DNA from: Planctomycetota bacterium
GTDB taxonomy: Bacteria; Planctomycetota; UBA1135; UBA2386
Assembly: GCA_947444055.1 (NCBI GenBank)
Contig: CANEYR010000030.1
Coordinates: forward strand, 1-42,443
DNA length: 42,443 bases
Direction: 5' to 3'
The notes below the pieces were generated by a model. The model was not told the origin of the DNA. It worked only from the letters and a program-made list of their open reading frames with translations, and did not search any database. Numbering within the stretch: position 1 is the first letter of the stretch; every line of letters begins with the position of its first letter. Made by a program: the position numbers and the translations under genes. Positions 8,504-17,174 of the stretch are shown piece after piece.

Positions 8504-11228
8504 ACGCTGGCAGCGCATCGAAGCGCTGTTCCACGAGGTCGCGACCTGCGAGCCCTCGATGCAGGCACAGAAGCTGCTCCGCGAATGCGGCAACGACCAC
8601 GAACTTCGGCTCGCCGTCGAACGCCTGCTGGCGGCAGACGCCGCGCCGGAGGACGCGTTGCTCGACCACGGCCTCGCCGGGGCGTTGCACGGCAAGGACC
8701 CGCTGCTGCAGCAGCACTTCGGCCCGTTCCGGCTCGTCGAGCGCATCGCCGACGGCGGCATGTGTACCGTCTACCGAGCCCAGCGACAGGATGGCGAGTT
8801 CGAACAGGAGGTCGCGATCAAGGTGCTGCGCGTGGGGTTGCAGACGCCGGCGATGCGGGAACGCTTCGCCCGCGAACGACGCACGCTGGCCCGGCTCGTG
8901 CATCCGAACGTCGCGCGCCTGCTTGACGGCGGCACCACCGAGCAGGGGGTGCCGTTCCTGGTGATGGAGTTCGTCGACGGGGTGCGTTTCGATCGTTACT
9001 GCGACCAGCAGGCGGCAACGCTGCGGCAACGGCTCACGTTGTTTGCCACGGTGTGCCGAACGGTGCACTTCGCGCACCAGAACCTGATCGTTCACCTCGA
9101 CCTGAAGCCGTCGAACATCCTGGTCGACACCCACGGGGTCTGCAAGCTCGTCGACTTCGGTGTCGCCGGCCTGCTCGAAGGAGGGCTCGAGGGGGCCGCC
9201 GCGGTCGCCGCCACGCGCAGTCGGCCACTCACCCCGGAGTACGCGAGCCCCGAGCTGCTGCGCGGCGAAGCGATCAGCACCGCCGCCGATGTCTATGCAT
9301 TGGGAGTCGTGCTCTACGAACTGCTGACCGGCGTGCGCGCATTCCGCCCGACGCGCAGCGACCTCGACCTGATGAAGGCCGTGTGCGAGACCGAGGCGCC
9401 GCGGCCGAGCAGTGTGTTCGGCGACCGCGACGACCACGCGAGCCCGAGCGCGCAAGAGCGAGCCAGTCGGCGGTCGACGACGCCGCGCGAATTGCACAAG
9501 GCATTGCTCGGCGACCTCGACCGCATCGTCAGCATGGCGATGCGCAAGGAGCCGGGGCAGCGCTACGGCAGCTGCGAGGACCTCGCCGAGGACATCGAGC
9601 GATGGCTCGGAGGATTCCCCGTCCGCGCCCGCGAGACATCGTTCGGCTACCGCGCCCGCAAGTTCGTCCGGCGCAATGCTCTCGCCGTCGGCGCCGCAGC
9701 GGCCGTCGTGCTGGCCCTGGTGCTCGGCCTCGTGTCGACGCTGCACATGGCCGCCGTGGCGCGTGGCGAACGTGACGTCGCGGCGGCGGCGACCAGGGAC
9801 GCCGAGCGCGAACGCGATGCGGTAGCGGCGGCTCACGATCGCATCGCCCACGAAGTCGAGCATGCGCGCATCGAGACCGCCTCGCACCGGCACGTGGCGA
9901 GCTTCCTCTCGGAGACGTTCCTCTCCGGCCAGCACCTCGGGCAGCACGAGCATCGCGAACCGTTGCTGGCGACCATCGAACGCAAAGCGGCACAGGTGCG
10001 GCGGCAGCAGGTCGACAACCCGCACCTGCAGGCCAACCTGCTGGATGCGCTCGGCCAGGCCTGCGTGGCCCTCGATGCGTTCGAGCCGGCCGTGGTTTTA
10101 GTGCGCGAGGCGATGGCGCTGCGCCAGGTGCACTTCGGCGCCGACAGCCTTGAGCACGCGTTGAGCCTCGGCAGCCTCGGCCAGCTCTGTTACCGCCGTG
10201 GCGAACTGGCGGCGGCGCGGGTGGCGCTGCGCGAGAGCTACCGATTGCACAAGGAATGCAGGCGCGACGTGCACACCGACGTCGCCCAGGCCGCGAACGA
10301 TCTGGCGGCAGTCGAGCGGGCGTTGGGCGACCGCGAACGCGCGCGTGAACTGCACCACGAAGCGCTCGCCTTGCGTCGGCAAGCGGGTGATGCGCTGCTC
10401 GTCGCCGAGAGCCTCAACAACCTCGCCAATGCGGAGTCCGATCGGGGCCGAGCGAAGACCCTGCTGGAGGAGTCGTGCCAACTGCGCGAGCAGGTGCTCG
10501 GTGCCGACGATCCGTTGACGATCCAGAGCCTGTCGAACCGGGGCACCCTGGCCTTGGCGGCGGGCGACGTCGCGGGGGCGAAGGAGCTGCTCGTGGAGGC
10601 CATCCGGCGGTCGCGCGGCCTTGGGGCTCTCGGTGCCGAAGGCCTGGCGATTTCGCTGCGGGCGTTGGCCTATGCCGAACGCCAGCTCGGTGCGGTAGTG
10701 GCGGCGCGCGCCGCGATCGAGGAGGCCCTCGGCCTCGACCGCGATCGGCTCGGACCGCGTCATCCGCGGGTTGCTTCCGCACTGGAAGTGCGGGCGACGA
10801 TTGAGGAGGCGGGACAGGATTGGTCGGCCGCGGTCGCCACCTGGCAGGAAGTGCGCGCGATCCGTCAGGACATGTTGCCAGCGGGCCACCGCCAGATCGG
10901 CCTCGCCGTGCTGAGTCTCGGCGGCGCCGAAGTCAGCGGCCACACGTTGGTGCAGGGCCTCGCGCACCTTGACGAAGCGTTGGCGATCCTCTCGCAACCT
11001 GGCGAGAGCCGTTCGACCGACGTCGCCGATTGCCAGCGCTTGCGCGGGCAAGCGCTAGAGCAACTCCATCGGCTCGCCGACGCCGAGCAGGCGCTGCTAG
11101 CGGCGGAACAGTCGTTGGCAGAGTCTGTCCAGGATGCGCGACGGGTGGCAGCGCTGCGAGCACAGCTGCGCCAGTTCTATCTGCGCCGTGGTCGTCCGGA
11201 CGACGCCGCGCGCTACGCCGAACGTTGA
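8487..11228 (+). CDS. Transmembrane Ser/Thr protein kinase with TPR-like C-terminus
   Basis: The start ATG 8487 lies within the sigma gene and has GGGGAGG nine bases upstream. Of 913 residues, about 80-380 form the kinase: glycine loop ADGGMCTVYRA (third Gly replaced by Cys), VAIK lysine K112, catalytic loop HLDLKPSN (203-210), DFG at 223-225 and SPE at 254-256. The usual HRD arginine is Leu, which suggests an activation-loop mechanism without the RD contact. One membrane helix spans about 397-420. The outer part (about 430-913) is helical with TPR-like pairs such as LGSLGQLCYRRGELAAARVAL. It probably senses an extracytoplasmic cue and controls the overlapping ECF sigma factor. Confidence 0.9.
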   Translation: MAWTSERWQRIEALFHEVATCEPSMQAQKLLRECGNDHELRLAVERLLAADAAPEDALLDHGLAGALHGKDPLLQQHFGPFRLVERIADGGMCTVYRAQRQDGEFEQEVAIKVLRVGLQTPAMRERFARERRTLARLVHPNVARLLDGGTTEQGVPFLVMEFVDGVRFDRYCDQQAATLRQRLTLFATVCRTVHFAHQNLIVHLDLKPSNILVDTHGVCKLVDFGVAGLLEGGLEGAAAVAATRSRPLTPEYASPELLRGEAISTAADVYALGVVLYELLTGVRAFRPTRSDLDLMKAVCETEAPRPSSVFGDRDDHASPSAQERASRRSTTPRELHKALLGDLDRIVSMAMRKEPGQRYGSCEDLAEDIERWLGGFPVRARETSFGYRARKFVRRNALAVGAAAAVVLALVLGLVSTLHMAAVARGERDVAAAATRDAERERDAVAAAHDRIAHEVEHARIETASHRHVASFLSETFLSGQHLGQHEHREPLLATIERKAAQVRRQQVDNPHLQANLLDALGQACVALDAFEPAVVLVREAMALRQVHFGADSLEHALSLGSLGQLCYRRGELAAARVALRESYRLHKECRRDVHTDVAQAANDLAAVERALGDRERARELHHEALALRRQAGDALLVAESLNNLANAESDRGRAKTLLEESCQLREQVLGADDPLTIQSLSNRGTLALAAGDVAGAKELLVEAIRRSRGLGALGAEGLAISLRALAYAERQLGAVVAARAAIEEALGLDRDRLGPRHPRVASALEVRATIEEAGQDWSAAVATWQEVRAIRQDMLPAGHRQIGLAVLSLGGAEVSGHTLVQGLAHLDEALAILSQPGESRSTDVADCQRLRGQALEQLHRLADAEQALLAAEQSLAESVQDARRVAALRAQLRQFYLRRGRPDDAARYAER

Positions 11229-11288
11229 GTCGTCTGGCTGGGTTGGCCTCGCTAGGATGCCGCGCCCTTTCTCCAGGCCGCCGCCCCG

Positions 11289-12893
11289 ATGGTCAGTCCG
11301 CAAACACCCTTCCACCCCATCATCTACGTTCGCGGCTTCGCCATGAGTCGCGGCGAAATCGACGAGACCACCGCCGACCCGTTCTGCGGCTTCAACCTCG
11401 GCTCCACCGTTTACCGCGCCGTTCCCGAACGCTCGCGACCGCCGCGCAAGTTCGTGTTCGAGTCGCCGGTGATCCGACTCGGTTCCGACTTCGGCTACCA
11501 GGATGTCTACGAAGATGGCTACGACCTGCTCGACCCGGAATGGGCGCAGGACGAAGAGAACCAGCTGACTTCGCGTTCGATTGTCGTCTACCGCTACTAC
11601 GACGAGGCCTCGACCCTGCTCGGCCGCGGTGAGACGCCGCGCATCGAGACGTTCGCCGAGAAATTGGGCACCCTGATCCTCAAAGTGCGCGAGCTCGTCT
11701 GCAACAACCTCGACAACAAAATCACCCTCGAGGACTTCCGCTGCCACCTCGTGGCGCACTCGATGGGCGGCCTCGTCTGCCGTGCCTTCCTGCAGAACGA
11801 GCAGCTCGACCCCTCCAACGCCGCGCGCTTCGTCGACAAGCTGTTCACGTATGCGACGCCGCACAACGGCATCGACCTCGCGGGCTTCAACGTGCCGTCG
11901 TGGCTCGGTGACGCAGTCAACGTCAAGAACTTCAATCGCGAGCGCATGGCGGAGTTCTTGGCGCTGCAGCCGGCGTTCGCCAAGACCGGCCGCGTCGATT
12001 GGTTGCCAGCCCAGCGCTTCCCGGTGGAGCGTGCGTTCACGATGGTCGGCACCAACCGCCTCGACTACGAAGCGGCGATGGGTCTGGCGCGCTCGTTCGT
12101 CGGCCACGGCAGCGATGGGCTCGTGCGCATCGAGAATGCGACGCTGCGCGCATGGAACGCCGATGGCACCGCCGGCGAAACCTGCGGGAAGGCCTTCTGC
12201 TACCGCGCGCACTCCGGCACCTTCGGCATCGTCAACAGCGAGGAGGCCTACCAGAACCTCACGCGCTTCCTGTTTGGTGACGTACGCGTCGACATGCATC
12301 TCGACATCACGTCGATCCGCGTGCCGAAGGAACTCGAAGCGGCCGACGCCGACAACCGGGTCAACGCGCTCTACCAGATCGAACTGATGGCTTCCCCGCG
12401 CGGCAAGCTGTGGTATCTGACCCGCCGCACCGCCGAAGAGGACTCGGTCGCTTGCTGGGCGCACGCCGATTGGAAGAACCCGAAGACGCCGCGCTCGCAC
12501 TATCTGTCGACGGTGTTCTTGGCCAACTACGCCCGCGTCAACAAGAAGCGCAAGTCGCTGAGCTACGCCGTCACGCTCGGCGTGCGCGTTCCTGACTACG
12601 AGGTCGAGCGCACGCTGTGGTTCGACAAGCACTACGAGGGTGGGTACCTGTTCCGCGATTCGCTCGTCGTAGAGATGGTTCCACCGGCGGCCGCCAACGG
12701 TGCGTGGAACGTCAAGTACGCGTGGCAAGGGCAAGCCGTGCAGGCGGCGAACAAGAAGATCGCGGCGACAGAACTGACTGATGGACGCATCGAGCTCGTG
12801 ATCCCGTTCGACAGCGAGAAGGCACCCGGCATCACCGGCGCCCTGCGTTTCGTCGTGTCATCATGGAATCCTGACCGCCAAGCCACGCCATGA
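11289..12893 (+). CDS. Lipase-like alpha/beta hydrolase
   Basis: The 534-residue protein has the nucleophile elbow VAHSMGG with Ser158, followed by TYATPHNG (188-194), a pattern seen in triacylglycerol lipase and PGAP1-type hydrolases. Candidate acid and base are Asp276 (HGSDGLV) and His308 (YRAHSG). Residues 8-15 (FHPIIYVRG) form the first core strand. From about 330 a second, beta-rich region (RVDMHLDITSIRVP...) of unknown role follows. No signal peptide or membrane helix is seen, so it is probably cytoplasmic. The start is the ATG at 11289. It overlaps the RlmN-like gene by ATGA. Substrate unknown; ester hydrolysis is inferred from the triad. Confidence 0.8.
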   Translation: MVSPQTPFHPIIYVRGFAMSRGEIDETTADPFCGFNLGSTVYRAVPERSRPPRKFVFESPVIRLGSDFGYQDVYEDGYDLLDPEWAQDEENQLTSRSIVVYRYYDEASTLLGRGETPRIETFAEKLGTLILKVRELVCNNLDNKITLEDFRCHLVAHSMGGLVCRAFLQNEQLDPSNAARFVDKLFTYATPHNGIDLAGFNVPSWLGDAVNVKNFNRERMAEFLALQPAFAKTGRVDWLPAQRFPVERAFTMVGTNRLDYEAAMGLARSFVGHGSDGLVRIENATLRAWNADGTAGETCGKAFCYRAHSGTFGIVNSEEAYQNLTRFLFGDVRVDMHLDITSIRVPKELEAADADNRVNALYQIELMASPRGKLWYLTRRTAEEDSVACWAHADWKNPKTPRSHYLSTVFLANYARVNKKRKSLSYAVTLGVRVPDYEVERTLWFDKHYEGGYLFRDSLVVEMVPPAAANGAWNVKYAWQGQAVQAANKKIAATELTDGRIELVIPFDSEKAPGITGALRFVVSSWNPDRQATP

Positions 12894-13918
12894 GCGACGC
12901 GCCCACGAGTGTCGTTGGATCCGGCCTTTCGGGGCTCGCGCAGGCCTTGCCCTTGGCCAAGGGTTTGTTGGCGCGGCGCCTGATCGCGTCCGGGCGAACG
13001 CCGACTCCTTATGAGTTCGACCGGCGCGGTCTGCGTCTGGCGCCAGGCGAGCAGACGATCCTGCAGCAGTGGCTCGACGCGGGACTCGTCACCCGAGTCG
13101 AACTGGAAACCCGCTCGCGCGACGGCACCGTCAAACTGCTGCTCGCACTGCAGGATGGCAAGAAGGTCGAGACGGTGGCGATGACCGTCGGCGCGTGCTG
13201 TGTGTCAACGCAGGTTGGTTGCGCAGTGGGGTGTCGCTTCTGCGCGTCTGGCCTGTACGGCGTCGAACGCCACTTGTCGAGCGATGAGATCGTCGAGCAG
13301 GTCGTGCACGCGCGACGCCTGATGCCGATCGATCGCGTCGTCTACATGGGCATGGGCGAACCGTCGCACAACCTCGACAACGTGATGGCCGCCGTCGCGC
13401 GCATTCGCGACGAGGTGATGATCTCGCCCAAGCGGCAGACGTTCTCTACCGTCGGCGGCGTCAAGCCACTCGAACGCATGCGGCAGTTCGCGGCGCGCCC
13501 GTGTCTAGCCCTGTCGCTGCACAGCGCCAACGAACAGACCCGTCGCGAACTGCTGCCGCGCGCGCACAAGGACCCGCTGCCCGACATCGTCGCGGCGGCC
13601 GATGCCTACGCCCGCGACGTCGGCACGCCGGTGCAGATCGAATGGACCCTGCTCGCCGGCATCAACGACCGCGATCAAGACATCGACGAACTGTGCACGC
13701 TGCTCAAGGGCGTGCGCGGCTTCGTGAACTTCATCGTCTACAACCCGGTCGACGGGCTGCCCTTCAACGCACCGCCCATTGACCGCATCGTGGCGATGGT
13801 GCGGGCGGTGAAGTCGCGGGGCATCTTGGCGACGATCCGCAATTCGTCGGGGCCTGACGCCGAAGCCGCGTGCGGACAACTGCGGCTGCGCGATCGCGGC
13901 AACCCGACGGTGTCCTGA
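12890..13918 (+). CDS. RlmN/Cfr-family radical SAM methyltransferase, short N-terminus
   Basis: The family methylates adenine in rRNA or tRNA through a ping-pong mechanism. The [4Fe-4S]-binding motif is C111-x3-C115-x2-C118 within CVSTQVGCAVGCRFCASG. C104 (CVST) and C328 (AACGQL) align with the two accessory cysteines of RlmN, C328 being the one that carries the methyl group. Other family marks are YMGMGEP, STVGG, LALSLHSANEQTRRELLP and NFIVYNPVDG. At 342 residues it is shorter than typical RlmN, and its first 80 residues do not resemble the usual helical RNA-binding domain. It may thus be a second, specialised member rather than the housekeeping RlmN. Its start overlaps the hydrolase stop by 4 bp. 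Confidence 0.85.
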   Translation: MSDAPTSVVGSGLSGLAQALPLAKGLLARRLIASGRTPTPYEFDRRGLRLAPGEQTILQQWLDAGLVTRVELETRSRDGTVKLLLALQDGKKVETVAMTVGACCVSTQVGCAVGCRFCASGLYGVERHLSSDEIVEQVVHARRLMPIDRVVYMGMGEPSHNLDNVMAAVARIRDEVMISPKRQTFSTVGGVKPLERMRQFAARPCLALSLHSANEQTRRELLPRAHKDPLPDIVAAADAYARDVGTPVQIEWTLLAGINDRDQDIDELCTLLKGVRGFVNFIVYNPVDGLPFNAPPIDRIVAMVRAVKSRGILATIRNSSGPDAEAACGQLRLRDRGNPTVS

Positions 13919-13989
13919 ACGCCGCCAAGTCGTCGGCCGATTCTTGAGATTGCTGCGTACTGTCGCCGTCCGCGTGGGAATACCCGCGT

Positions 13990-14538
13990 GTGACCAGCGT
14001 GACCCGACTGCAACCCAGAGAACCCGCCGACCGCAGTGAGCCCCAGCCCGATCCGATCGCCGCGTTCGTGCGGCGGCATCAGGTTGCAGTGTGGCGATTC
14101 TTGCGCGTTCTCGGCTGCCGCGGGCAACAGGCCGAAGCCATCGCGCAGGATGCGATGGTGATCGCCCTGCAGAAGGGCATTGCGCAACACCCGGAGGCGG
14201 CGGCCGCCGCGTTCCTGCGCCAGACGAGCAAGCATCTGTGGCTGCGCGAACAACGCGACGATCGTCGCCGCGCCGAACGCCACGCCATCGCTGTGGAGTT
14301 GCAGTGGCAGCGCGATGTCGTCGGCGACGACGGCTCGGCATGGCTGACGGCCCTGGATCGCTGCCTCGGGGAGCTGCCGCCGCGTTCTCGGCTGGTGCTC
14401 GATCGCACGTATCGCGATGGCGTCGGTCGCGCCGACCTTGGCAACGAACTAGGCATCGGCGAACACGGCGTGCGCACGCTGTTGCAGCGCTTGCGCGCGG
14501 CGTTGCGTCAATGCATCGAACGGAGACGACAACCATGA
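13990..14538 (+). CDS. ECF RNA polymerase sigma factor (LRR-linked)
   Basis: This 182-residue ECF-type sigma factor starts at GTG 13990. Region 2 is AAFVRRHQVAVWRFLRVLGC and following, with QAEAIAQDAMVIAL. Region 4 is LPPRSRLVLDRTYRDGVGRA plus the helix-turn-helix ADLGNELGIGEHGVRTLLQRL. The N-terminal 20 residues are a polar extension. It overlaps the next gene by ATGA, with GGAG nine bases before that start, so sigma factor and membrane partner are made together. Target genes cannot be identified from the window. It is more divergent from typical ECF sequences than the other two sigma factors here. Confidence 0.85.
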   Translation: MTSVTRLQPREPADRSEPQPDPIAAFVRRHQVAVWRFLRVLGCRGQQAEAIAQDAMVIALQKGIAQHPEAAAAAFLRQTSKHLWLREQRDDRRRAERHAIAVELQWQRDVVGDDGSAWLTALDRCLGELPPRSRLVLDRTYRDGVGRADLGNELGIGEHGVRTLLQRLRAALRQCIERRRQP

Positions 14539-17174
14539 ACGGCAACGATCACGACGAGGATCCGGTGATGGACTGGGCGCTTGGCGAACGTCTCGGTGGG
14601 GAGACGGCGCCGGACTTGCTGGCGGCAGTGCGTCAGCGTCTGGATGCCAAGGTGCCGCTGCGCGCACCCGCACCGCGAACGGGATCGCCACTGTGGGCGG
14701 CGGCAGCGCTGATGCTTGGGACCGTGGTCGTCATCGGCGTCGCGACGTGGCCGCGCGAGCAGACGAGTGCGGGGCCAGCTGCCCCGCAAGGGCCGCAAGA
14801 ACCAAAGCTCGAACCGGTGCATTCGCTGCGCGACGCCGAGGCTTTGTCAGCAACCACACGCGGCGTCGAAGCGGTGAATGTCGGCGACGACGTCATCGCC
14901 GCCTTGGCCAAGTTGCGCGACCTCGAAGTGCTCGTCGTGCGGGTGAGCCCCAACGAATCGTTCGGGATGTCACTCAAGATGGCGGCTCCCGCGAACCTGC
15001 AACACGTGACGACGGACCTGTGGCGGCACGTGACGCACTTCACCAAGCTGCGTCGCCTTGAGTTGAGCGGCACGTCATTCGCCGGGCGTTTGCAGAACCT
15101 GGACAGCTCCAGCAGTGGCCTCGCGGTCGCGATGTCGGCGCTGCCGCTGCTTGAGTCGCTGACGCTGCGCTTTCTCGACACCAACGATCAGGCGCTCGCG
15201 ATGCTGCCGCACTTGCGCGGCCTGCGGCGCCTCGATCTGTCGTTCAACCACGGCTTTGTAGAGCAAGGCATCGAACACATCTTGAAGTGCCGTTCGCTGC
15301 GTTCGCTGTCGCTCGATGGCTGCCAACAGTTGCACGGCGGCCTGCTCGCGCGACTGCATGAGTTGCCGGAGTTGGAGGAACTCAACCTTGCCCACATCGA
15401 TGGCATGAACTGGCGCGCCGGTACCGCCGAAGCCGACGACGACATCGCCCGCGCCGTTCGCCAGCTCGCTCAGCGCCACGCCGACAAGCTCGGCATGGGT
15501 CCTAGTGACGAAGCACTCGCGGGCCTCGCCAAGTCGCCCAAGCTGCGTGTGCTCAACATTTCGGGGGGCCACTGGAGCGGCACGGGTCTCGCCGAGCTTG
15601 GCGCCTGCGCGACGCTGGTCGAACTCAACGCCTTCGGCGGTCAGTTCGGTGGCCACGCCTTTGTGGCATCGCTGCCCCCCGGGCTGCAGCGCCTCGAAGT
15701 GTGCGGCGACTACACCGATGGCTTTTGCACCGCAGTTGCCGAGAGCCTGCCGAAGCTGCGGCACCTGACGATCGCTGCCTGCTACGAGATCACCGACCGC
15801 GGTCTGGCAGCCGTTTCCGCGATGCCGTCGCTGCGCGTTCTCGACATGCGGCAGATGCGTGGGCTCACCGTCGCGTCGGTCGACACGCTGTTGGCAGCGC
15901 GTCAGCTCGAAGAACTCGACGTGCGCCACTGTGATTTCGTCACGGCAGATCACGTCGTGCGGTTGCGCCGTTCGCTGCCGAATCTGAAGAAGCTGGAAAC
16001 GAGTGTCGCCGACGCCGACATCGCTGCGGCCGAGCAGCCGCCGGTGCCGTTCCGGATCAGCAACAAGGCGCAACTCGAACTGCTCCCGATCGACGCGCGC
16101 GCCATCGCTGGCACCGGGCTCGACGGCGATTGCTTGGCAGCCCTGACGCGCTTCCCCTCCCTCGAGTCGTTGTCACTGCATCGCAAACGTCCTCCCGCCC
16201 TCTTTTACCCAGAGGTCCCGTTGTTTGACGATGGTGGCCTGCAACCCCTGGCCAAGCTGACGACACTGCGTTCGCTGCATGTTGATCGCCTGCCAGAGGC
16301 AGCCGGCAAGGGACTGGCCGTGATCGCACAGCTGCCGCTACTGACGGATCTGCGGGTTTCGAAGATGACAGTTTCCGATGTCACCCTCGCCAAACTTGAA
16401 GGCATGCGCATCGAACGGCTCACCCTGGACGGCTGCTGGGGGTTTGGGCGCGCCGGCATGGATTCGATCGCGCGGCTGCGAACCCTGCGCGAACTATCAC
16501 TCTCTGGATGCAGGCACTTGGAGGACACCTGGATCGAGCGGCTCACCGTCTTGCCAAGACTCGATCGCCTCGACTTGTCGCTGCGCTGCAACCAAACCGA
16601 CTTCACGACCATCTTCGAACAGGTTGAAGTGAATCCGGGTTCGGGTGTGACGGCTCGGGTGCTCACCGCCCTCGGCGCGATGACGGCGTTGCGGGAGCTT
16701 TCGCTCGCCTTCGAACCCATTGACGCGGACGGCCTGCGCAACTTGGGGACCCTCGCGACCCTGCAGTCGCTCGATCTCACTGGCACGCAACTACTCGCCG
16801 CCGACCTCGAAGCCCTGCCGCCGAGCCTCACGCGCCTGGTGCTCACCAGCTGCCCAAGACTCGGCCAAGACTTCGGTCCGTCCCTCAGCAAGGGCGCGCC
16901 GAACCTGCACACCCTCGTGCTGTCGTCCTCCGACGACCTGCAGGACGCCTGCCTGCATTCGTTGCAAGCCGTGCGTTCGCTGCGCGTCCTCGATCTCTCG
17001 GACTGCGGCCAGTTCACCGCGGATGCCGCCGACCATCTCGTGGCGATGCCGTGGCTCGAGTCGTTGACGCTGCACAACTGGCCCGTGTTCGAATCGAAGC
17101 ACTGGGCCAAGATCCGCGCGATGCCCAATCTGAAGGTGCTGGAGACCGAGAAGATGCGCGAGGTGCTGCGCTAG
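14535..17174 (+). CDS. Transmembrane leucine-rich-repeat protein, putative anti-sigma
   Basis: The first 50 residues (MDWALGERLGGETAPDLLAA region) are acidic and helical and would face the cytoplasm. One membrane helix follows at about 52-71, then a Pro-rich linker (75-95) and roughly 780 residues of leucine-rich repeats outside. Repeats run every 24-30 residues in the form LRxLxLSGCxxLxDxxLxxL, like the Cys-containing/GALA-type LRRs (for example LRELSLSGCRHLEDTWIERL, LRVLDLSDCGQFTADAADHL). The start at 14535 overlaps the ECF sigma gene, the usual place of an anti-sigma factor. The inference is that the short tail binds the sigma factor and the LRR ectodomain senses a ligand. No zinc-binding anti-sigma motif is seen. 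Confidence 0.8.
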   Translation: MNGNDHDEDPVMDWALGERLGGETAPDLLAAVRQRLDAKVPLRAPAPRTGSPLWAAAALMLGTVVVIGVATWPREQTSAGPAAPQGPQEPKLEPVHSLRDAEALSATTRGVEAVNVGDDVIAALAKLRDLEVLVVRVSPNESFGMSLKMAAPANLQHVTTDLWRHVTHFTKLRRLELSGTSFAGRLQNLDSSSSGLAVAMSALPLLESLTLRFLDTNDQALAMLPHLRGLRRLDLSFNHGFVEQGIEHILKCRSLRSLSLDGCQQLHGGLLARLHELPELEELNLAHIDGMNWRAGTAEADDDIARAVRQLAQRHADKLGMGPSDEALAGLAKSPKLRVLNISGGHWSGTGLAELGACATLVELNAFGGQFGGHAFVASLPPGLQRLEVCGDYTDGFCTAVAESLPKLRHLTIAACYEITDRGLAAVSAMPSLRVLDMRQMRGLTVASVDTLLAARQLEELDVRHCDFVTADHVVRLRRSLPNLKKLETSVADADIAAAEQPPVPFRISNKAQLELLPIDARAIAGTGLDGDCLAALTRFPSLESLSLHRKRPPALFYPEVPLFDDGGLQPLAKLTTLRSLHVDRLPEAAGKGLAVIAQLPLLTDLRVSKMTVSDVTLAKLEGMRIERLTLDGCWGFGRAGMDSIARLRTLRELSLSGCRHLEDTWIERLTVLPRLDRLDLSLRCNQTDFTTIFEQVEVNPGSGVTARVLTALGAMTALRELSLAFEPIDADGLRNLGTLATLQSLDLTGTQLLAADLEALPPSLTRLVLTSCPRLGQDFGPSLSKGAPNLHTLVLSSSDDLQDACLHSLQAVRSLRVLDLSDCGQFTADAADHLVAMPWLESLTLHNWPVFESKHWAKIRAMPNLKVLETEKMREVLR

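Noticed and set aside
8034-10025. Minus-strand frame of 663 codons opposite the sigma-kinase pair
   Set aside because: Mirror frame caused by high GC; the plus-strand kinase has clear motifs.
11097-12734. Minus-strand frame of 545 codons opposite the hydrolase
   Set aside because: Antisense shadow of a gene with a clear catalytic triad.
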